NCBI GenBank assembly: GCA_964419335.1
Contig: CAYQOX010000021.1
Location: 8,959-72,958 of the forward strand
DNA: 64,000 nt
Direction of reading: 5' to 3'
Source: CAYQOX01 sp964419335
GTDB lineage: Bacteria > Hinthialibacterota > Hinthialibacteria > Hinthialibacterales > Hinthialibacteraceae
The position numbers and the translations under genes were made by a program. The notes beneath the pieces were generated by a model. It was given only the letters and a program-made list of their open reading frames with translations. It ran no database searches and was not told the origin of the DNA. Positions 25,668-35,459 of the stretch are shown here, in pieces; the stretch's first letter is position 1, and each line of letters begins with the position of its first letter.

Positions 25668-28600
25668 TCAACGAGAAGGACCAATTTTCACCTTGGGCTT
25701 CTCCTCGCGACAAGGTATTACGATTGTAACGTTGCGGAATGTGGGTGTTTCTGATTGCTGAGTTTCACAAATGAAGTTTACATAATATTGTAAGAAATCT
25801 CCTTTGCCTGGGATTCGCAGTTCCCCTTCCTCTCCGGGAATATAACGCGACCAAGGAAGGTAGCGAATGCTATTGTCTTCGTTTTGATTCACCCAGCGGG
25901 CTCTAAGGTTTAAGGCGGTACCTTCAGGAATATCTGCTTCCCAAGTTATTTTTGTCATGCCCGCTCCTGAACCTTCTGCGGGGTAATAGGGTGAGAGGTA
26001 ACCTGCTGAAATGGGTTCTTCCTCTTCTTCCACATGAGTAAAGACGACATCGCCTAAACTGGTAGATTCTTGACCAGGTACTCCTTTGAAATCAAGCAAA
26101 AATGTATCGTTTTCAATATTGAACCGTCCCAGGTAATGAAAGGCTTTGGGATCCCCCGTCTCTCTATGTACCAATTCTCGAAAATCACGGTCTTTTTGGG
26201 TTTTGATCAGAATGGTGTCTGTGGCTCCGCGGGAGAAGGCGGGACTATAAAGCGTGGCAGAAACATCGTAGATGCCGTTGGGCGCCGGGATTCCTGTCCG
26301 GAGTTGCGCAGAGGATCTTAAGGGACTATAAAAAGCGTTGTATTTCGTATTCCATTGCCATTTCGTTGAAGGAGAGCCGTACGTATAACTGTTTTTATCT
26401 TCAACAAAGGAAGGGATGATACGCTGGACGACCTCGTCCAAATTTCCCTTCATAAACAATTGTTCGCGGTATTCGTCGTAAAGAATATATTCCCCATAAC
26501 CCGCAAGAAATTCATTCTTGGATTGGACGGTATAGACTCGTTGATTGTTTTCTAACGGGGCTTGGGGCATCCGCAATTGTAGATAAAGGCGTTTCTGGTT
26601 ACTTTGATTGTTTCCCGCTTCGGTGGTTTCGTTTTTCTCAGCGATAAGGTCATATTTATCGACGTGTGTATGCATAACATTCTTGGCTGTGTAGAGAGGG
26701 ACATCAAAACTGGTCTCCCGTCGGGACCCTGCAGGGATTTCATCAATAAACTCAGTCAATTCTTCGTCGTTATAAATCATCGATGTCCGCACATATTCTG
26801 CTTTTGTATCACCGCGGTTGGCGACCTGGGCTGTTAGTTCGGCTGATTGCCCCCACAGAGGTATCCCGTCTTCTGCATCGACGGTCATCCAATGGTAACG
26901 CCACGGATCCACCGCCAAGTCGGGTAAATCGTGCAGTCTGATGGTGTAGCGGATTTCATTATTATCTTCCCCTAGTTCCTTGATGGTATTATTGGGATCA
27001 ACGATGAAATGAATATCATGGTGCCCCAATCCTTCATAGGAATAAGGATCCCATACAATTTCAACCTCCTTGGATTCCCCCGGATCAAGCCGGGGGATCG
27101 TTACTCGCCAATTACGGTTATCAAAGCGTTTAAGACGTTGTTGTAAGGATTTATCCCCGTCGTAGGCTTCGACAGAGATATCTTTCGCAGGGCCTTCGCC
27201 GATATTCCATACCAGAGTCTTGAGATAAACAGTTTGTCCCAGGACGGGTTTTTCGGGAGAGACGGTAACATCGTTTTCAGCCATCGCGAGATCCGGTTGG
27301 CCTAGTACAGTAATCGGAAAGGTGTATTGATTTTCTTCATCTTCATTTGTGATGTGGATTGTATATTCGTAATCCCCTGGTTCAGGCAAAGTAATGCTGA
27401 ATTCGAAATTCCGGTTTTGTTCGGGATGCATGGTATATTGTTTTGTTCCGGTTGCCGATCCCGGTCCTGAGATGGCTACTTGCACGGTGTGACTGGCGGA
27501 TTTCGAAAGATTATGCACTGGAATATGAAAACGAGCGATTTGGTTGGCGGTGAGTAATTCTGGATAGGAGGTGATCATCCCGGTTAATGGAACGACTGCG
27601 GGAGAAGGATTTTCATCGTAAGGAATCGCAAGTTGATCGCTCGTTTCTGATGGAGGAATCCCTTGGGAAATATCTTCTAGGAGGGCAATGTAGGCTGTAT
27701 GTGTTTCATCAGGCCATGTTCCTTTCCATTCGACTGAAGTTTTTTGCTGAGCTTCCACTGTATCGACCGTTATTGTTTCCTGTACCTCGCCCATGGTCAG
27801 TTCACACTGGACATCATACAACGTGAAATTGGAGGGGTTATCGATCTCGAATTGAATCACGGCTTCTTGTTCATTGACTTCCAGGTTGCCTTCTTCCAGC
27901 GTAAGTTCAGGTTTTAACTGAGGAATTTCAATTCCTCCCCAGGCGTCCATCTTTTCTTCTTCATTCCAGGCATAGAGGCGAATGAAAGCAGTCGAAGAAT
28001 CGATTTCGGGCATGGAAATCTCAAAACGATGTTCAAGGGTTCCTTCTTCGAAGTCCAATGGATCACTTTCATAAATGAATTCATCATCGATGTTCATAGA
28101 AAGCACCGCTTTCCCTTGTTGCATCGTATCGAATGAAGTCTCGAGCCGAAATTCATGCTCCAATCCTGGCAGAAATAAATTCGGCTGAACTTCCATCGGT
28201 ACTCGTTCCTTGGGCATTTGTATTTGTACGGCTGGGTCGCCAAAAAGGATGTATTGATTAATCAGGTCGGGTGAGCGGCGTGATTGCATATATTCATTTT
28301 TTGTAAAGGTGGTGGCTTCACCTACGCGAGTGAGGCCATCTTCGATCGTATTGCGCATAAAGAAATGGGACATCATCACGTGTTCGTCTGTGGTTCCCTC
28401 ATCGCTCGGTGCCCAAATGGCAATCCCGCCTCGATCCGGGTGACGTAAAAATTCTTCAGAAAGGCATACGTTAAAGGGAGAAATATGGAAATTCAGATAG
28501 CCCGTTTTACAGGACCAATTTAGAATCACCGGAAAACGGTCGTTGGGTGCGAGTTCCAGTACATTGCTATAGATCTTATCGGTACCGTAAAACAACCGCT

Positions 28601-31127
28601 CATGGGACCATAGTTGATTTCCACCATGACCGATATATTGCACGATATTTTGTCCTTGATCGAAGGCATCAATCAGCGCCAGCGTGGCTTTGGGGCTATA
28701 TTTTTTGTTGAGATACTCCTGAGCTTTAGGATCGGGATTGTCTACATTACGGTGGTAAAGATAGGGATTGGTTACATGAGGATGATCGATTTGATTAACG
28801 TATTCGGGTTTAATTTGAGGAGATAGACTGTGATTGGTTAGATCGACGCTATACCGTTCAAAAAGATTATCGGCGATAAATAAATTGCGGGTTTTCCATA
28901 GTCCGACAGGGGCTTCGTCTTCATAGGTCGCCAGTTTGGTGACGTAATTTTCCATCTCTTCCGGTTTACGAACAGAAATTCGACCAACAATTACATCCGA
29001 GAAATAATCGTTCCCATCTCCCCAAAGGTAGGCATACCATTCATCCGATCCATAACGCTGAGGATTTTTTACAGGACTTTCTGTAGGGATTTGATCTACA
29101 ACACCATAGCCCAATCGGTCGCGATGATCCCAGTTGGAATCTCCGACTAAAACGACAAATTCAGGAGATACCCCTTCCCATTCCGACTGTCCATACCGTA
29201 AGAAATTTTTGATGGCATCTATGTGAGGGTAGCCAAAATTAAATTCATCATAAATATCCTGGACATCGGTTAATAAAACCTCGAATCCGTCTTCCATGCG
29301 GCGTTGGGCTAGTTTCTTGGCGCCTTCCAATAAATCCTTGTGAGCAATGAGAATGTAATTGTATCCTTGATCCTTTCGCCGGAGCGAAGAAGGATAATCC
29401 AATTCGATATCCCAGGGGTCTTCGATTTCTTCGTCCCTTTGGATTTCAAGACGATCCCATGAGTTTTCAGGTAAAGGAAATGCACCTTCGGGCGGTTGAT
29501 CAAAAGACCAGCGAGACACAACTTGATCCTCGTGAATCACCCAGCCATGCCAATTCTTCATGGAGACCAGTTTTTTATCGGTAGGTTTAAACGCGATGGC
29601 AGAGGTTTCTTCATCGACCACATCGCGATGGAGGGTTTGTTTTCCTAAACTAAGATAGAGGGAGCGTGGATAGGTGATTTGGATAAATTTTATGAAGACA
29701 AAAGGCTCGTGTCCCATCTTGTCGCTCATACTCCGTTCAATCATGCTAATCTCTTCTGGTTGTTTCTCTGAAACGATGTAGATTTGGGTCGCGTTGTATA
29801 CTTCATCCGCCGAGGCTTCCATTTGGATGGTGGTGGCCGAGTCGACGCTGATCGAGTAATGTTGGGTCGCTTCTCCGATTTGCACAGAAAATCCATAATT
29901 CTTCCGCGTATTGTTTTGAAGATGCATCTCAAACTGAATATCCTCGGAGGTGGCCATGTGGGTAAGATTGACTGGAACTGATTTTTCCTTCTCATCCAAG
30001 GCCTCGAAGTACCATCCAAATTGACCACGTTTTTCTTTGACCAACATTTGTTCAGCGTCATATCTTTCCCGATCCCGATAGGTGGCGTTTCCTTCAGAGA
30101 CCCACTCGATGGACGGATCGGTTATCCGTTTGGGTTTTTCAGACAGGGAGTTCCAGGTTAGAAAGTAGGGAGTGTCTTGAGTATATTCGGACTCGGAGAC
30201 TTTGCCATAAAAATAAATCGCATCGGATTCACCCATGCGTTGGTCTCCATCGTCCACGATGAAGAGAGGTTGTTCTTCTCCTTTGTGCCATAGGCGTAGT
30301 TGATCCAACGCAATGAGTTGCGGATCCAGACCTTCGATTTGCAGGTCCTGCCAACGGATGGCTTTCATTCCCTCATGACGCACTAGGACACGCAATGCTT
30401 TCTTACGTGGGTAGACCTCGTCGCTCGCGTGGTTAATTCGTTCTCCTTCGGCCACATAACCTACACTTTGAGGATGAAATCCTTGCTCGCGTTCTTTCGT
30501 TGGAATAGAGCGTTTACGTCTTAACGAAGGAACATCCTCCGCATTGATGAATAGGTTTTTGTATAACTTAGTATATCCTGCATCCACGGAGGTTTGTTCA
30601 ATAGGTTTGTATTCGGAAGCGTTCTTCCATGTGATTTCAAACACAAGTTGGTTCAACGACAACTTGTCACGGTTATATCGTGACTGATCGGTACCATTCA
30701 AAATAGTCGCGTTTGAGCTAATGACAATACTCAGAACATCCACTTCTTGATAACGGTATCTTTCTGCTTTTATTGCTCTTTTCACTAGACGTTCATGTTC
30801 TTCTTTTTCTTCGGCTGAGAGTTGAGAAGAGATCGACTCTTTTTCGAATTCACGGTTTTTATAAATATCAAAATGCCATGAAACTATATTGAGCTCATAG
30901 TCTGCGTGGGGTGGAATACCGATATAGACATTTTCATCGCTCCGATAAAGCGGATCCTTTTCACTAAAACGATAAAGCACACGTGCATGGGAAGCGTCGG
31001 ATTCCAATAACGTAAATCGAGGATTTTCAGAAGGAGGGTAAGTAATATCACGCCAACTGGCTTGAGAGAAAGATGCGAAGACGGTAACGAGCAATCCAAT
31101 CCATGAAAGAAGTTTGAAGCATTTCAT
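25668..31127 (-). CDS. Giant secreted C25 (gingipain-like) cysteine peptidase with CARDB repeats
   Basis: After a signal peptide (about 1-23), an N-terminal beta-rich region of about 560 residues precedes the peptidase fold (about 590-970). It starts NYILIAHKDLLEGAKKLA and has NYVTKLATYE. The catalytic dyad is recognisable: His834 in GHGGNQLWSHE and Cys873 in NWSCKTGYLNF, 39 residues apart, with the conserved WAPSDEGTTDEHV and LFGDPAVQI following. CARDB-like modules occupy about 1278-1510. The 1819 residues end in more beta-sandwich sequence and CREEKPKVKIGPSR, with no C-terminal sorting domain I could recognise. The upstream gene is argC, separated by a hairpin. Export beyond the periplasm is unproved. 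Confidence 0.82.
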   Translation of the reverse strand: MKCFKLLSWIGLLVTVFASFSQASWRDITYPPSENPRFTLLESDASHARVLYRFSEKDPLYRSDENVYIGIPPHADYELNIVSWHFDIYKNREFEKESISSQLSAEEKEEHERLVKRAIKAERYRYQEVDVLSIVISSNATILNGTDQSRYNRDKLSLNQLVFEITWKNASEYKPIEQTSVDAGYTKLYKNLFINAEDVPSLRRKRSIPTKEREQGFHPQSVGYVAEGERINHASDEVYPRKKALRVLVRHEGMKAIRWQDLQIEGLDPQLIALDQLRLWHKGEEQPLFIVDDGDQRMGESDAIYFYGKVSESEYTQDTPYFLTWNSLSEKPKRITDPSIEWVSEGNATYRDRERYDAEQMLVKEKRGQFGWYFEALDEKEKSVPVNLTHMATSEDIQFEMHLQNNTRKNYGFSVQIGEATQHYSISVDSATTIQMEASADEVYNATQIYIVSEKQPEEISMIERSMSDKMGHEPFVFIKFIQITYPRSLYLSLGKQTLHRDVVDEETSAIAFKPTDKKLVSMKNWHGWVIHEDQVVSRWSFDQPPEGAFPLPENSWDRLEIQRDEEIEDPWDIELDYPSSLRRKDQGYNYILIAHKDLLEGAKKLAQRRMEDGFEVLLTDVQDIYDEFNFGYPHIDAIKNFLRYGQSEWEGVSPEFVVLVGDSNWDHRDRLGYGVVDQIPTESPVKNPQRYGSDEWYAYLWGDGNDYFSDVIVGRISVRKPEEMENYVTKLATYEDEAPVGLWKTRNLFIADNLFERYSVDLTNHSLSPQIKPEYVNQIDHPHVTNPYLYHRNVDNPDPKAQEYLNKKYSPKATLALIDAFDQGQNIVQYIGHGGNQLWSHERLFYGTDKIYSNVLELAPNDRFPVILNWSCKTGYLNFHISPFNVCLSEEFLRHPDRGGIAIWAPSDEGTTDEHVMMSHFFMRNTIEDGLTRVGEATTFTKNEYMQSRRSPDLINQYILFGDPAVQIQMPKERVPMEVQPNLFLPGLEHEFRLETSFDTMQQGKAVLSMNIDDEFIYESDPLDFEEGTLEHRFEISMPEIDSSTAFIRLYAWNEEEKMDAWGGIEIPQLKPELTLEEGNLEVNEQEAVIQFEIDNPSNFTLYDVQCELTMGEVQETITVDTVEAQQKTSVEWKGTWPDETHTAYIALLEDISQGIPPSETSDQLAIPYDENPSPAVVPLTGMITSYPELLTANQIARFHIPVHNLSKSASHTVQVAISGPGSATGTKQYTMHPEQNRNFEFSITLPEPGDYEYTIHITNEDEENQYTFPITVLGQPDLAMAENDVTVSPEKPVLGQTVYLKTLVWNIGEGPAKDISVEAYDGDKSLQQRLKRFDNRNWRVTIPRLDPGESKEVEIVWDPYSYEGLGHHDIHFIVDPNNTIKELGEDNNEIRYTIRLHDLPDLAVDPWRYHWMTVDAEDGIPLWGQSAELTAQVANRGDTKAEYVRTSMIYNDEELTEFIDEIPAGSRRETSFDVPLYTAKNVMHTHVDKYDLIAEKNETTEAGNNQSNQKRLYLQLRMPQAPLENNQRVYTVQSKNEFLAGYGEYILYDEYREQLFMKGNLDEVVQRIIPSFVEDKNSYTYGSPSTKWQWNTKYNAFYSPLRSSAQLRTGIPAPNGIYDVSATLYSPAFSRGATDTILIKTQKDRDFRELVHRETGDPKAFHYLGRFNIENDTFLLDFKGVPGQESTSLGDVVFTHVEEEEEPISAGYLSPYYPAEGSGAGMTKITWEADIPEGTALNLRARWVNQNEDNSIRYLPWSRYIPGEEGELRIPGKGDFLQYYVNFICETQQSETPTFRNVTIVIPCREEKPKVKIGPSR

Positions 31128-31172
31128 AAATAATTTCCTCTACAATTGTATGAACAATGGTTTTAATTATAT

Positions 31173-31208
31173 AATTCGCGCTCCTTCCAAGAGAAAGAAG
31201 CGCGAATT
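31173..31208 (-). terminator. Hairpin between argC and the C25 peptidase gene
   Basis: The arms AATTCGCGCT and AGCGCGAATT pair perfectly and the stem can be extended by three further pairs past one mismatch, leaving an 8-base loop. On the minus strand it lies 35 bases after argC. The following bases are AT-rich but lack a clean T-run, so it is a probable terminator or attenuator rather than a certain one. Confidence 0.5.
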
Positions 31209-31242
31209 CATTCGTATTAATGTAAACCATAATGGATTCAGG

Positions 31243-32283
31243 TTAAAGAAGTCCGGAGGTTTCATCAAATCCCATCATAATATTCATATTTTGTACCGCT
31301 TGTCCTGCAGCCCCTTTGGTGAGATTATCTTCTGCCGACACAAAAATAATTTCACCGGTCATAGCGTCCTCATGCACGGAAATATCGACGAAGTTGGTAA
31401 AGCGCACGGCTTGTAAATTTGGCGCTTCACCTAATTCATAAATACGTATAAAGGGTTCATCTTTATAGAATGTTTTATAATATTCCCCAATTTGCTGTAA
31501 ACTCACATGTTCGTTTTTCTGACAATAAATGGTGGAAAGGATTCCGCGTTGTATGGGAAGAACATGCGGGACAAACGAAGCCGAGACGGATTTTTTTGTT
31601 ACTTCTCGTAGGATGGAAACGATTTCTGGAGCGTGTTGATGCTTTCCTACGCGATAGGCAAAGAAATTTTGGTCTAATTCGGGATGATGGAAAGGCAGTT
31701 TGGGGTTCTTTCCTGCTCCGGTAACTCCGGAGGCTGAATTGATATGAATGCATGTGGGTTGGATTAAGCCTTCCTTGATCGCAGGATAAAGGCTGAGAAT
31801 GGCCACCGTGGGGTAGCAGCCGGGATTGGCGATTAACCGCGCTTTCTTAATTTCGTCACGGGATTGAAGTTCGGGCATACCATAGACGGCCTCTTGGCAT
31901 AATTCGGGCGAAGTATGTTCTCCCGCATACCAACCTTCACGCTCCGCGAGGTTCTTAAAGCGATAATCGGCGGAGAGATCAATGACCTTGCAACCTTGAT
32001 CGAGATAGGCAGGAGCGAGTTTCATGGATACTCCATGCGGGGTACTGAGAAATACCACCTCTGCTCCCCCCGGATCGGTGGTTGTTTCCTCAGTGACTTG
32101 GATGGGGCAGAGGCCACGCATTTCCGGCCAAAAGGCGTGAAGAGGCTTCGGATCGCCGATTCCTGCCCCAGTCAACGATGTGATTTCTACTTGTGGATGC
32201 TTGAGCAGTAAACGAATGAGGTCACCACCCGTGTATCCCGTAGCCCCGATGATTTTTACCTTGCATTGTTTTGCCTTGTTCAT
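31243..32283 (-). CDS. argC: N-acetyl-gamma-glutamyl-phosphate reductase
   Basis: The enzyme reduces N-acetylglutamyl phosphate to the semialdehyde with NADPH in arginine synthesis. The 346 residues fit the long ArgC type. The Rossmann motif is KIIGATGYTGGDLIRLLLKH near the N-terminus, the catalytic Cys is in LIANPGCYPT (about residue 153), and HVLPIQRGILSTI and GAAGQAVQNMNIMMGF are typical. It is alone on this strand, with none of argB, argD or argJ beside it, so the pathway genes are scattered. The upstream spacer is shared with the divergent VOC gene. Confidence 0.95.
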   Translation of the reverse strand: MNKAKQCKVKIIGATGYTGGDLIRLLLKHPQVEITSLTGAGIGDPKPLHAFWPEMRGLCPIQVTEETTTDPGGAEVVFLSTPHGVSMKLAPAYLDQGCKVIDLSADYRFKNLAEREGWYAGEHTSPELCQEAVYGMPELQSRDEIKKARLIANPGCYPTVAILSLYPAIKEGLIQPTCIHINSASGVTGAGKNPKLPFHHPELDQNFFAYRVGKHQHAPEIVSILREVTKKSVSASFVPHVLPIQRGILSTIYCQKNEHVSLQQIGEYYKTFYKDEPFIRIYELGEAPNLQAVRFTNFVDISVHEDAMTGEIIFVSAEDNLTKGAAGQAVQNMNIMMGFDETSGLL

Positions 32284-32359
32284 TTATTTCACCTTGTCTA
32301 AATTCGCTGTGCAATCAGTATATCTTCCCGCTAGAATACTGTCAAAACACGAAAGTAGA

Positions 32360-32444
32360 GGTTTGTGCTCCTACTGGACAAACCCTCCTTTTTTGGAGTA
32401 CATTACTCTACAATAATAGATTATCCAAATAATTTGAAAAGGAG
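32360..32444 (+). promoter_or_regulatory. Possible structured 5' leader with anti-Shine-Dalgarno segment
   Basis: Before the VOC gene, GGTTTGT (32360-32366) pairs with ACAAACC (32378-32384). An overlapping alternative stem can form between AGTAGAG and the CTCCTACT region. CTCCTTTT (32385-32392) is exactly complementary to the ribosome site AAAAGGAG (32437-32444). Whether this segment is transcribed is not known, so regulation is inference. Confidence 0.3.
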
Positions 32445-32451
32445 ATACATA

Positions 32452-33204
32452 ATGAAGAAACAGATTGTCGTTTTTTGTATTTTCGCGATAGTGGCCGCCA
32501 CGGGTATGGTGTTTGCCCAGGATGAGAAGGAAAAAGAATTTTCTCTTAAGACGATTCAAATTGGGATGGTCGTTCACGATTTGGATACTTCCCTCAAATT
32601 TTATAAAGACATTTTAGGTTTTAAACAAGTAGGGCGTACCTCGTTTGATATCGGCGAAGATTTTGCCCGCCGTTCAGGATTAAGCATGGGGGTTCCTTTC
32701 CATGTGGAAGTTTTGAAACTGGGCTCGGGAGAAAACGCGACTGAATTAAAATTAATGTCTTTTGGGGATAAGGTTCCTTCCTACGAGAATGAATACATTT
32801 TTAGTCAGACCGGCGTTCAGTATTTAACCATTTTTGTCAAAGATCTTGATCCCTTTATCGAGAGCCTACAAGAAAATGACGTTCCTTTCTTGGGAGAGAC
32901 TCCAACCCATCTTCCTGGTGCGGACGAGGAAGAAAAGAAGTTTCTCCTCATTAAAGATCCCGATGGAACCTTTCTTGAATTAATCGAGCGTCAATTTGGT
33001 GGAGCCGCTGAAACGGGAGAAGCAGTAGAAGAAGCCGCAGAAGAAGGCACAGAAGAAACCACGATGGAAGAAAAAGCACAAGACGCCTTAGAAGAAGGCT
33101 TGAGCGAAGAAGCCGAAAAAGAAGAAGCCAATACGGTCGAAGAGGCTACTGAAGAAGCCTCCACCGGGGAGGCCTCCGATCAACCTCAAGAAGAGCAAGA
33201 CTGA
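32452..33204 (+). CDS. Exported VOC (glyoxalase/bleomycin-resistance) family protein with acidic tail
   Basis: A signal peptide (about 1-22, ending VFAQ) precedes one vicinal-oxygen-chelate domain, about residues 30-180: IQIGMVVHDLDTSLKFYKDI, then GVQYLTIFVKDLDPFIESL and IKDPDGTFLELIERQ. The last Glu is the usual metal-ligand position. The C-terminal 67 residues are almost entirely Glu, Ala, Thr and Ser, with no hydrophobic core, so they should be disordered. An open frame extends upstream to 32365, but ATG 32452 follows AAAAGGAG by 7 bases and begins the signal peptide. VOC proteins are normally cytoplasmic, so the export is notable. Reaction unknown. Confidence 0.78.
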   Translation: MKKQIVVFCIFAIVAATGMVFAQDEKEKEFSLKTIQIGMVVHDLDTSLKFYKDILGFKQVGRTSFDIGEDFARRSGLSMGVPFHVEVLKLGSGENATELKLMSFGDKVPSYENEYIFSQTGVQYLTIFVKDLDPFIESLQENDVPFLGETPTHLPGADEEEKKFLLIKDPDGTFLELIERQFGGAAETGEAVEEAAEEGTEETTMEEKAQDALEEGLSEEAEKEEANTVEEATEEASTGEASDQPQEEQD

Positions 33205-33233
33205 ACTCACGAATAATAACAGAACGGATAGAG

Positions 33234-33259
33234 AAAAGCGTCTCTTCGGAGGCGCTTTT
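33234..33259. terminator. Bidirectional terminator with a UUCG tetraloop
   Basis: Arms AAAAGCGTCTC and GAGGCGCTTTT (one G-U pair) are capped by the extra-stable C-UUCG-G loop. The second arm ends in a T-tract on the plus strand, and the hairpin abuts the stop codon of the minus-strand epimerase gene, so it closes both convergent genes. Confidence 0.85.
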
Positions 33260-34282
33260 TCATTCCTTGGCTATGGCTCCAATGCCCGCACGTTGGGGCA
33301 TGAGCAAGCGTCCGCGATCGAGTTTCATGCCATCGAAGGGATCTTCGCTCAGCAGGGCGGCACCATCCAAATCGGCGAAATCGCATAACGGGGCTAAATG
33401 AGCCGCTGCGGTCACACCTAATGTACTTTCGATCATACACCCCAGCATGATTTGCAATCCTTGCCGGCGCGCAGATTGGATCATCTTGCGTGCTCGATCC
33501 AACCCACCACATTTTGCGAGTTTGATGTTGATACCATCTACACGGCTTGCCCAATCATGGATATCCTGCGGTTCTTGGATCCCTTCATCAACAAAAATGG
33601 GAATGCGGGTTTGATTGTACTTGCGGATCGTGCGATATCCCTCAAGATCCTCCCGGGGTAAGGGCTGCTCAACCATGAGGATTTTCATCGAATCGAGCCA
33701 GGGAAGGTATTCTAACGTTTGCTCTACCGTCCAACCTTCATTGGCGTCGATGAGTATCGGTTTTTTGGATTTTTGCTGGATCGCATGGAGAACTTCAAGA
33801 TCATCTTCGCTTCCCGTTTTGATCTTGAGCAATGGATATTCTTGGGCCCTTTCTATTTTTTCCAGCATGACATCGAGTTGATCAAGCCCGATGGTGAATG
33901 ACGAATTTGGTGGTTTCTCCCAGGAAATATTCCACAATGAGTGCAATGGCTGCTTTTGGGCTTTTCCCCAAGCATCATGCCAAGCGAGATCTATCGCTTG
34001 AGCCAATCCGGTTTGTCCGGGATAACGTTGCAGCAGTTCGTCAATAATCTCATAGATAGGGCGTTCGAAATGTTTCCATTGTAAAAGATACTCCCGTGCC
34101 ATCTCAAGCATAGAATCTGCATTCTGCTCTTTGTAATAGATGGGCGCCCCCTCGCCCCATCCGGCGCCGACACGTATGAAAAGATTCCTCACCGACCGCC
34201 GTGTGCCTCGTGATAGACCGAAAGGATCGTGTAAGGGGAGTTCCAGGATTTTGGCTTCGCAGGAGAACTCATTCATAGGCAT
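33260..34282 (-). CDS. Enolase-superfamily dipeptide epimerase (YcjG/YkfB-like)
   Basis: This 340-residue protein has the muconate-lactonising-enzyme architecture. The catalytic Lys pair is in LLKIKTGSED, metal ligands are Asp in IDANEGW, Glu in MVEQPLPRED and Asp in FVDEGIQEP, and the second-face Lys is in INIKLAKCGGLDRA. This KxK plus D-E-D-K pattern is that of L-Ala-D/L-Glu and related dipeptide epimerases, used in murein peptide recycling. LGCMIESTLGVTAAAH is also typical. ATG 34282 has a modest ribosome site; the strong AAAGGAGG further upstream is followed by a two-codon stop. Exact dipeptide specificity is not inferable. Confidence 0.85.
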   Translation of the reverse strand: MPMNEFSCEAKILELPLHDPFGLSRGTRRSVRNLFIRVGAGWGEGAPIYYKEQNADSMLEMAREYLLQWKHFERPIYEIIDELLQRYPGQTGLAQAIDLAWHDAWGKAQKQPLHSLWNISWEKPPNSSFTIGLDQLDVMLEKIERAQEYPLLKIKTGSEDDLEVLHAIQQKSKKPILIDANEGWTVEQTLEYLPWLDSMKILMVEQPLPREDLEGYRTIRKYNQTRIPIFVDEGIQEPQDIHDWASRVDGINIKLAKCGGLDRARKMIQSARRQGLQIMLGCMIESTLGVTAAAHLAPLCDFADLDGAALLSEDPFDGMKLDRGRLLMPQRAGIGAIAKE

Positions 34283-34429
34283 AAAACTCTTCGCTTCAAG
34301 TCATACCTCCTTTAAGAGTAAGAATGTCTACCCGGCATTTTATCCATTACGCTAAATACCATTTGATATTATTCTTACTATAGAATTGGATCAAAGAAAA
34401 AACAATCGAGTGCGCGGATGGAGGAGTAT

Positions 34430-35455
34430 ATGGATCGACGTCGATTTTTGCATACAAATGCATTATTCGCGATGGCTTCTTTTGTGCCACAGTGGAGTGT
34501 GAGCGCGGATTACACCGGGAAGGTGATGACCGTCCAGGGTCCCATCGATCCCCAAGACATGGGCATAACTTTGACCCATGAGCATGTCTTGGTCGACTTT
34601 ATCGGCGCAGAGCAGGTGAGTAAGGATCGCTACGACATCGATGAAGCCTTCGAGGTCATTCTTCCCCATTTACAGCAAGCCAAGCGGCTTGGCTGCCAAA
34701 CTATGGTGGAGTGTACGCCGGAATACATTGGCCGCGATGTGACTTTGTTGAAGCGTTTGTCTGAGGCGACAGGTATGCATATACTCACCAACACGGGCTA
34801 CTATGGGGCAGCCGAGGATAAGTTTATTCCCGCCCATGCTTATGATGAATCCGTGGAATATTTGGTCGAGCGTTGGGTGAATGAATGGGAAAAGGGAATT
34901 GATGACACTGGGATTCGCCCTGGATTGATTAAAACCGGGGTTGACTCGGGTAAACTCTCTTCCATCGATGCCAAACTAGTGCGGGCTGCAGCACGAACCC
35001 ATTTCCGTACTGGTTTGCCGATTGCCGCTCATACCGGAGGTGAGGGGGCGATTCTCGATGAATTGGAAATCCTTGAGGAAGAAGAGATTGGAAGCCAGGC
35101 CTTCATTTGGGTGCATGCCCAAAATGATCCCCAATGGCATAGCAAGGCCGCCGAACAAGGCGTGTGGATTTCTTTAGATGGAGTGCGTTCAGATGTTGTG
35201 GATGACTATATTGAAATGCTAAAGGCGCTAAGGCAAAAGGGTTTTCTCGAGCGGGTTCTCTTGTCGCATGATGCGGGATGGTATACTCCCGGTGAAGAAG
35301 GAGGCGGTCATTTTCGTCCGTATGACACCTTATTTACGGAATTACTTCCTAAAATGGAAGAAGATTTCACTGAAAACGAGATTCACCAACTGATGGTAAG
35401 CAATCCAGCCCGGGCTTTCACCATCGGTGTACGCAAGGGCAAAACAGGATTTTAA
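34430..35455 (+). CDS. Exported phosphotriesterase-family amidohydrolase
   Basis: The roughly 341-residue protein begins MDRRRFLHTNALF, a Tat-like leader, followed by a PTE-type metal-dependent hydrolase. Metal ligands are the HxH in TLTHEHVLVDF, Lys in IKTGVDSG, His in IAAHTGGEG, His in WVHAQND and Asp in LLSHDAGWYTPGE, so the binuclear site is complete. An ATG lies at 34418, but GGAGG (34420-34424) five bases before 34430 and the leader favour the later start. The family includes lactonases and organophosphate hydrolases. It diverges from the epimerase gene, sharing a 147-base spacer. Substrate unknown. Confidence 0.83.
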   Translation: MDRRRFLHTNALFAMASFVPQWSVSADYTGKVMTVQGPIDPQDMGITLTHEHVLVDFIGAEQVSKDRYDIDEAFEVILPHLQQAKRLGCQTMVECTPEYIGRDVTLLKRLSEATGMHILTNTGYYGAAEDKFIPAHAYDESVEYLVERWVNEWEKGIDDTGIRPGLIKTGVDSGKLSSIDAKLVRAAARTHFRTGLPIAAHTGGEGAILDELEILEEEEIGSQAFIWVHAQNDPQWHSKAAEQGVWISLDGVRSDVVDDYIEMLKALRQKGFLERVLLSHDAGWYTPGEEGGGHFRPYDTLFTELLPKMEEDFTENEIHQLMVSNPARAFTIGVRKGKTGF

Positions 35456-35459
35456 AACC

